Shown here piece after piece: positions 31,692 to 35,029 of a DNA stretch of 35,029 nt. The stretch is from Acetobacteraceae bacterium. Lineage in GTDB: Bacteria > Pseudomonadota > Alphaproteobacteria > Acetobacterales > Acetobacteraceae. The stretch spans positions 1 through 35,029 of the forward strand of contig JANXRT010000349.1 in NCBI GenBank assembly GCA_025356735.1, written 5' to 3'. A program made the translations under genes and the position numbers. How positions within the stretch are numbered: the first letter of the stretch is position 1; every line of letters starts with the position of its first letter. The notes under the pieces were generated by a model. The model saw nothing but the letters and a program-made list of their open reading frames with translations. It ran no database searches and was not told where the DNA came from.

Positions 31692-32147
31692 TCAAGGCCG
31701 GCCCGACCGATGGTAGGGATGATTGGCGGCGATCGCGCGGGCGCGGAAAATTTGCTCGGCCAGCAGTACCCGCACCAGCCGGTGCGGCCAGGTCAGCCGG
31801 CCCAGCGACAGAATTGCGTCGGCGCGCGCGATCACCGCGCCGTCCAGCCCCTCCGGTCCGCCGATCAGGAAACATACCGGGCGCGATTGTTCGAGCCAGC
31901 GCGCCAGGTCGCGCGAAAAACCCTCGCTGTCGGGCGTGGCGCCGGCGAGGTCGAGCGCCACGGCGTGGGCGTTGGCGGGAAGTGCGTCGAGCAGGGCGGC
32001 ACCCTCCCGACGTTTGGCCTCGGTGGCGGAGCCTGGCGCCTCAGCGACTTCGAAAACCTCGATCTTCGGACGCAGCCGGGCGTTATAGCGGGCAAACAGC
32101 TCCGCCTCCGGACCTTGGCGCAGCCGGCCGACGGCGATCAGCCGCAT
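31692..32147 (-). CDS. rlmH: 23S rRNA (pseudouridine1915-N3)-methyltransferase
   Basis: SPOUT-class methyltransferase that modifies pseudouridine 1915 in helix 69 of 23S rRNA on assembled ribosomes. The 151-residue protein starts MRLIAVGRLRQGPE and has the knot motifs CFLIGGPEGLD and the C-terminal LSLGRLTWPHRLVRVLLAEQIFRARAIAANHPYH. The ATG at 32147 fits the family start; no clear ribosome site is seen. In-frame sequence farther upstream belongs to the antisense of the glutathione transferase gene and is not part of this gene. The usual upstream neighbour rsfS is missing and the divergent gst takes its place. Confidence 0.95.
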   Translation of the reverse strand: MRLIAVGRLRQGPEAELFARYNARLRPKIEVFEVAEAPGSATEAKRREGAALLDALPANAHAVALDLAGATPDSEGFSRDLARWLEQSRPVCFLIGGPEGLDGAVIARADAILSLGRLTWPHRLVRVLLAEQIFRARAIAANHPYHRSGRP

Positions 32148-32231
32148 CGCGTGTGACAGTTTGGCGCGGCGATTGACGCGCGCGCTGGTCCGCCCGCATC
32201 GTTGAGCAACCAATATGGGGAGAAAACATAC

Positions 32232-32951
32232 ATGATCGACCTTTACGCCGCGGGCAGCCCGAATGTCGTCAAGATCTACATAGCATTGGAGGAGTTTGGC
32301 CTGCCCTACGCCGTCCATCCGGTGGACGTGTTCGGCAACGCCCAGTTCAACCCGGACTTCCTGAAGCTCAATCCAAACGCCAAGGTGCCGGTGATCGTCG
32401 ACCATGACGGTCCGGGCGGCAAGCCTTACACGGTGTTCGAGAGCGGCGCGATTTTGATCTATCTCGCCGAGAAGACGGGAAAACTGCTGGCCCGCGATGG
32501 CGCTGCCCGCTACGACGCGCTGCAATGGCTGATGGTGCAGATGACCGGCATCGGCCCGATGTCCGGCCAGCTGGTACATTTTGTCCGGTTCGCGCCGAAA
32601 GACATGGATCACGGCTACTCGCTGAGCCGTTACAGGACCCAGGTCGTCACCCTGTGCAAGATCCTCGAGGCGCGGCTTGCGGACAGCAAATACCTTGGCG
32701 GCGCCGACTACTCGATCGCCGATGTCGCGACCTTCCCGTGGGCGCGGCTGTTCGAGATGCTGCTGGGTGCGGCGGCGAAAACCGACTACCCGCAAATCAC
32801 GCGCTGGGTCGCCGACATCGCGCAGCGTCCGGCGGTGGTGAAGGCGCTGGCTGCCACGGACGCCGTCCGGGCCAAGGCGACCACGCCGGACAAGGCGACC
32901 GCGGAGCAGATGGATCGAGTGTTTGGACGTGGGAAGTTTGCCGTGGCCTAG
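32232..32951 (+). CDS. Glutathione S-transferase family protein (Nu-class/YfcG-like)
   Basis: A 239-residue thiol transferase or disulfide reductase with a thioredoxin-fold N-terminal domain (MIDLYAAGSPNVVKIYIALEE, NPNAKVPVIVDHDG and the glutathione-binding FESGAILIYLAEK) and a helical C-terminal domain from about residue 90. The pattern SPNxxK and FxPDFLxLNPN is close to YfcG/YghU, which act more as disulfide-bond reductases than as classical conjugating enzymes. The ATG at 32232 has a GGGGAG ribosome site; a TTG ten codons upstream is unlikely. It is divergent from rlmH across an 84-base gap and is followed by repeat R5. Confidence 0.92.
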   Translation: MIDLYAAGSPNVVKIYIALEEFGLPYAVHPVDVFGNAQFNPDFLKLNPNAKVPVIVDHDGPGGKPYTVFESGAILIYLAEKTGKLLARDGAARYDALQWLMVQMTGIGPMSGQLVHFVRFAPKDMDHGYSLSRYRTQVVTLCKILEARLADSKYLGGADYSIADVATFPWARLFEMLLGAAAKTDYPQITRWVADIAQRPAVVKALAATDAVRAKATTPDKATAEQMDRVFGRGKFAVA

Positions 32952-32958
32952 AAGCAAG

Positions 32959-33075
32959 CCGGGGCCAGCCCCGGACCCCGCCGGGGTAGCGCCCCAGGGC
33001 ACCTAACTTAGGTAGTGGTTTCCAAAGGCTTGCCTTTGGCGGGGTTTCCACTTTGGAAGCATGGGGCAGCGCCCC
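32959..33075. repeat. Palindromic intergenic element, copy R5 (full length, divergent second arm)
   Basis: Full-length copy in the same orientation as R1. The main hairpin CCGGGG-TAGCG-CCCCAG is at 32981-32997 with one mismatch, and the spacer is CACCTAACTTAGG. The second hairpin is CCAAAGG-CTTG-CCTTTGG (about 33022-33039), where R1 has AAGGGGC arms, so a hairpin is kept with a different stem sequence. Outer TTCCAAAG/CTTTGGAA arms also pair. It fills the gap between the glutathione transferase stop and the DUF374 gene start. Confidence 0.8.
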
Positions 33076-33112
33076 TGGCCTTGCTTCCCTTTGCCATGCT
33101 ACCGCCGCGCGA

Positions 33113-33787
33113 ATGAAACGGATCCTGCGCCACCCCGCCACCCAGGCGGCCTTCGCCCACGGGGTCGGCCTGTATCTCTGGTTCACCTATCTCACCACGC
33201 GCTGGGTCTTTGTCGGCAGCGAGCACCTGGCACCCTATGTCGGCGGCGCGCCGATGGTCTGCGCGTTCTGGCATGAGCGGCTGCCGCTGATGCCGAAGCT
33301 GTGGCTACTCGCCCGCAACATGGCGGGCGGCGGCGGCGCGCGGGTTCACGTGCTGGTCAGCCAGCACCGCGACGGACGGTTCATTGGCACGGTAATGCGC
33401 TGGTTCCGTATCGACGTGGTGTTCGGCTCCTCCTCGAAAGGCGGTGCGGCCAGCACCCGCGCGTTGCTGACCCTCATGGCGAAAGGCGAGCAGGTCGGGA
33501 TCACCCCCGATGGGCCGCGCGGGCCGCGCCGGGTGGCCGCAGCCGGTGTGGCACAGCTCGCGGCGCTGGCCGGCGTGGTGGTGCTGCCGACCGCCGCCCA
33601 AATCTCGCATCGCAAGGTGTTGCGCAGCTGGGACCGCATGGTCGTGCCGCTGCCATTCGGGCGTGGCGTGGTCGTGGTCGGAACGCCCATCGCCGTGCCG
33701 CGCCGCGACTGGCAGGCATCGACCGCCATCATCGAGGCGGCATTGACCGATGCGGCGGACCGGGCCGACCAGCTTTGTGGCCTATGA
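33113..33787 (+). CDS. DUF374 lysophospholipid acyltransferase family protein
   Basis: A 224-residue membrane-associated acyltransferase-like protein of the DUF374 (PF04028) family, often encoded beside waaA in alphaproteobacteria and thought to act in lipid A or lipid modification. Recognisable parts are VCAFWHERLPLMP (the HX4D-like position is HERLPL, so the catalytic pair is altered), VSQHRDGRFIGTVMRWF, VFGSSSKGGAASTRALL and GITPDGPRGPRRVAAAGVAQLA. The N-terminus has a hydrophobic segment (about 10-30). The ATG at 33113 is preferred because the upstream in-frame part comes from repeat R5. It overlaps waaA by four bases (ATGA). Confidence 0.88.
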   Translation: MKRILRHPATQAAFAHGVGLYLWFTYLTTRWVFVGSEHLAPYVGGAPMVCAFWHERLPLMPKLWLLARNMAGGGGARVHVLVSQHRDGRFIGTVMRWFRIDVVFGSSSKGGAASTRALLTLMAKGEQVGITPDGPRGPRRVAAAGVAQLAALAGVVVLPTAAQISHRKVLRSWDRMVVPLPFGRGVVVVGTPIAVPRRDWQASTAIIEAALTDAADRADQLCGL

Positions 33788-35029
33788 GTTTCTCGCTGCG
33801 TCTGTGGATGCTGGCGACCGGCGCGCTGGCGCCGGCGCTGCGCCTATTGCTGGCCCGCCGCGCGGCGGGCGGCAAGGAGATCGCCAGCCGATTGGATGAG
33901 CGGTTCGGCATCGACCCGACGCCCAGGCCGCCGGGCACGCTGGTCTGGCTGCATGCCGCCAGCCTGGGCGAGACAACATCCATTCTGCCGGTGCTGCGCG
34001 CGCTGCCTTTGGGCGTGCAGGCGCTGGTCACCACCGGCACCGTGACCTCGGCCGCGCTGCTCGACCGCCGGCTGCCCGAGCTTGGATTGGCCGGGCGGGT
34101 GCGCCACCGGTTCGTGCCGCTGGATGTCCGCGCCTGGGTCGAGCGCTTCCTGGATCACTGGCGGCCGGATATCGCCGCCTTTGTCGAGAGCGAGCTGTGG
34201 CCGAACCTGCTCGCCGGCTGTGCCGCGCGACGCATCCCGGCGGTGCTGATCAACGCACGGATGTCGGCGCGCAGTTTCTCCGCGTGGTCGCGGTTCCCAT
34301 GGATCGCGCGCGACATGCTCGGCGGTTTTGCCGAGGTCCAGGCGCGCAGCGAGCCCGATGCGCAGCGCTTGCGCGCGCTCGGCGCCCGAAACGTGACGAT
34401 GCCGGGCGACCTCAAATTCGCCGCCGACCCGCTGCCGGTCGATGCCGTCGAGTTCGGCCGGCTGCAACGGGTGTTGGCCAGCCGGCCGGTCTGGGTCGCC
34501 GCCAGCACCCATCCCGGCGAGGACGAAATCGTCATCGCCGCGCACCGCCTGCTGGCCGCCCGATTTTTCGATGTCCTGACGATCGTCGTTCCCCGCCATG
34601 CGGACCGTGGCCCGGAGATCGCGTGGCTTACGGGCGATCTCACGTCATCCCGCCGCGCACTTGGCGAGCCGCCGCCGGACGGCGGCATCTGGATCGCCGA
34701 CACGATGGGCGAGCTCGGGTTGTTTTACCGGCTGGCGCCGATCGTCCTGGTCGGCCGCAGCCTGGTGGCACCGGGCGGCGGACAGAATCCGCTGGAGCCC
34801 GCACGGCTCGGCTGCGCGGTGGCGGTCGGGCCGTTCTGTGCGAATTTCCTGACGCCGAATGCGATCCTGGAGACCGCCGGCGGGCTCGCGCGGGTGGCTG
34901 ACGCCGCGGAGCTGGCGGTCTGGGTTGGCGGCATGATCGACCATCCCGACAGGCGGGCGGCGATGGGTGCCTGCGCCGAGGCAGCGTCCGCCGCCCATGC
35001 CGCCCTGCCCGGACGGATCGCGGCCAGGC
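33784..35029 (+). CDS. waaA: 3-deoxy-D-manno-octulosonic acid (Kdo) transferase, cut by the window edge
   Basis: Inner-membrane-associated GT-B glycosyltransferase that adds Kdo to lipid A precursors in LPS synthesis. The ATG at 33784 overlaps the DUF374 stop. A hydrophobic N-terminal anchor is followed by DERFGIDPTPRPPGTLVWLHAASLGETTSILPVL with the catalytic glutamate in SLGE, then FVESELWPN, VWVAASTHPGEDE, VVPRHADRG and the sugar-nucleotide segment VGRSLVAPGGGQNPLEPARLG. About 415 residues are readable with no stop, so only the last few to about 20 residues are missing compared with E. coli WaaA (425). Supports a Gram-negative host with Kdo-containing LPS. Confidence 0.93.
   Translation, partial: MSFSLRLWMLATGALAPALRLLLARRAAGGKEIASRLDERFGIDPTPRPPGTLVWLHAASLGETTSILPVLRALPLGVQALVTTGTVTSAALLDRRLPELGLAGRVRHRFVPLDVRAWVERFLDHWRPDIAAFVESELWPNLLAGCAARRIPAVLINARMSARSFSAWSRFPWIARDMLGGFAEVQARSEPDAQRLRALGARNVTMPGDLKFAADPLPVDAVEFGRLQRVLASRPVWVAASTHPGEDEIVIAAHRLLAARFFDVLTIVVPRHADRGPEIAWLTGDLTSSRRALGEPPPDGGIWIADTMGELGLFYRLAPIVLVGRSLVAPGGGQNPLEPARLGCAVAVGPFCANFLTPNAILETAGGLARVADAAELAVWVGGMIDHPDRRAAMGACAEAASAAHAALPGRIAAR

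Noticed and set aside
32148..33002. A 436-residue version of rlmH reaching back over the glutathione transferase gene
   Set aside because: The extra part is the antisense of a well-supported gene on the other strand. The RlmH family is about 155 residues and starts at MRLIAVGRL.

Overview
The window is GC-rich chromosomal DNA with the gene content and order of an alphaproteobacterium, most likely of the Acetobacteraceae/Rhodospirillales type. Indicators are DUF1489, the rlmH-gpmI-envC-ctpA-yibQ-rppH block, a zinc-ribbon gene divergent from ftsEX, a DUF374 acyltransferase next to waaA, and a family of GC-rich palindromic intergenic repeats. The taxonomic call is inference; there is no rRNA or other phylogenetic marker here. 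No tRNA, rRNA, CRISPR array, insertion sequence or prophage was seen.

Layout, left to right. (1) 240-4628, minus strand: a two-gene RND efflux operon (membrane fusion protein, then permease). (2) 4792-7648, plus strand: HMG-CoA lyase, M19 dipeptidase and an aldo/keto reductase. (3) 7776-14919, plus strand: a tightly overlapping six-gene operon, hyfB-hyfC-hyfE-hyfF-hyfG-hyfI-like. It encodes a complex I/hydrogenase-4 type membrane complex, but the large subunit has lost every nickel-binding cysteine position. It therefore looks like an energy-converting-hydrogenase-related (Ehr-type) complex and not a hydrogenase. (4) 14994-15789, minus strand: a small secreted His/Lys-rich protein and a DUF1489 protein, then an AT-rich non-coding stretch to 16107. 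(5) 16108-19180, minus strand: ftsE-ftsX-ydcF-plsC, with a divergent zinc-ribbon membrane protein at 19317-19703. (6) 19715-24854, minus strand: two glycosyltransferases flanking an unrecognised protein. (7) 24899-32147, minus strand: a dienelactone hydrolase-like gene, then rppH, yibQ-like, ctpA, envC-like, gpmI and rlmH. (8) 32232-35029, plus strand: a glutathione transferase, a DUF374 acyltransferase and waaA, which runs off the right edge.

Two things stand out. The first is the cysteine-free Hyf-like complex, which has all proton-pumping subunits and the proximal iron-sulfur cluster but no NiFe site, ferredoxin subunit, formate dehydrogenase or maturation gene nearby. The second is a family of five intergenic palindromic elements (62-169, 4711-4755, 7656-7766, 20995-21063, 32959-33075). 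Their main hairpin keeps a nearly constant TAGCG loop, while one stem pair changes in a compensating way between copies (G:C, A:T, C:G). Four of the five lie directly upstream of a gene start. The window also holds both FtsEX and an EnvC-like protein with a degenerate LytM domain, the expected parts of an FtsEX-controlled cell-wall-splitting system.
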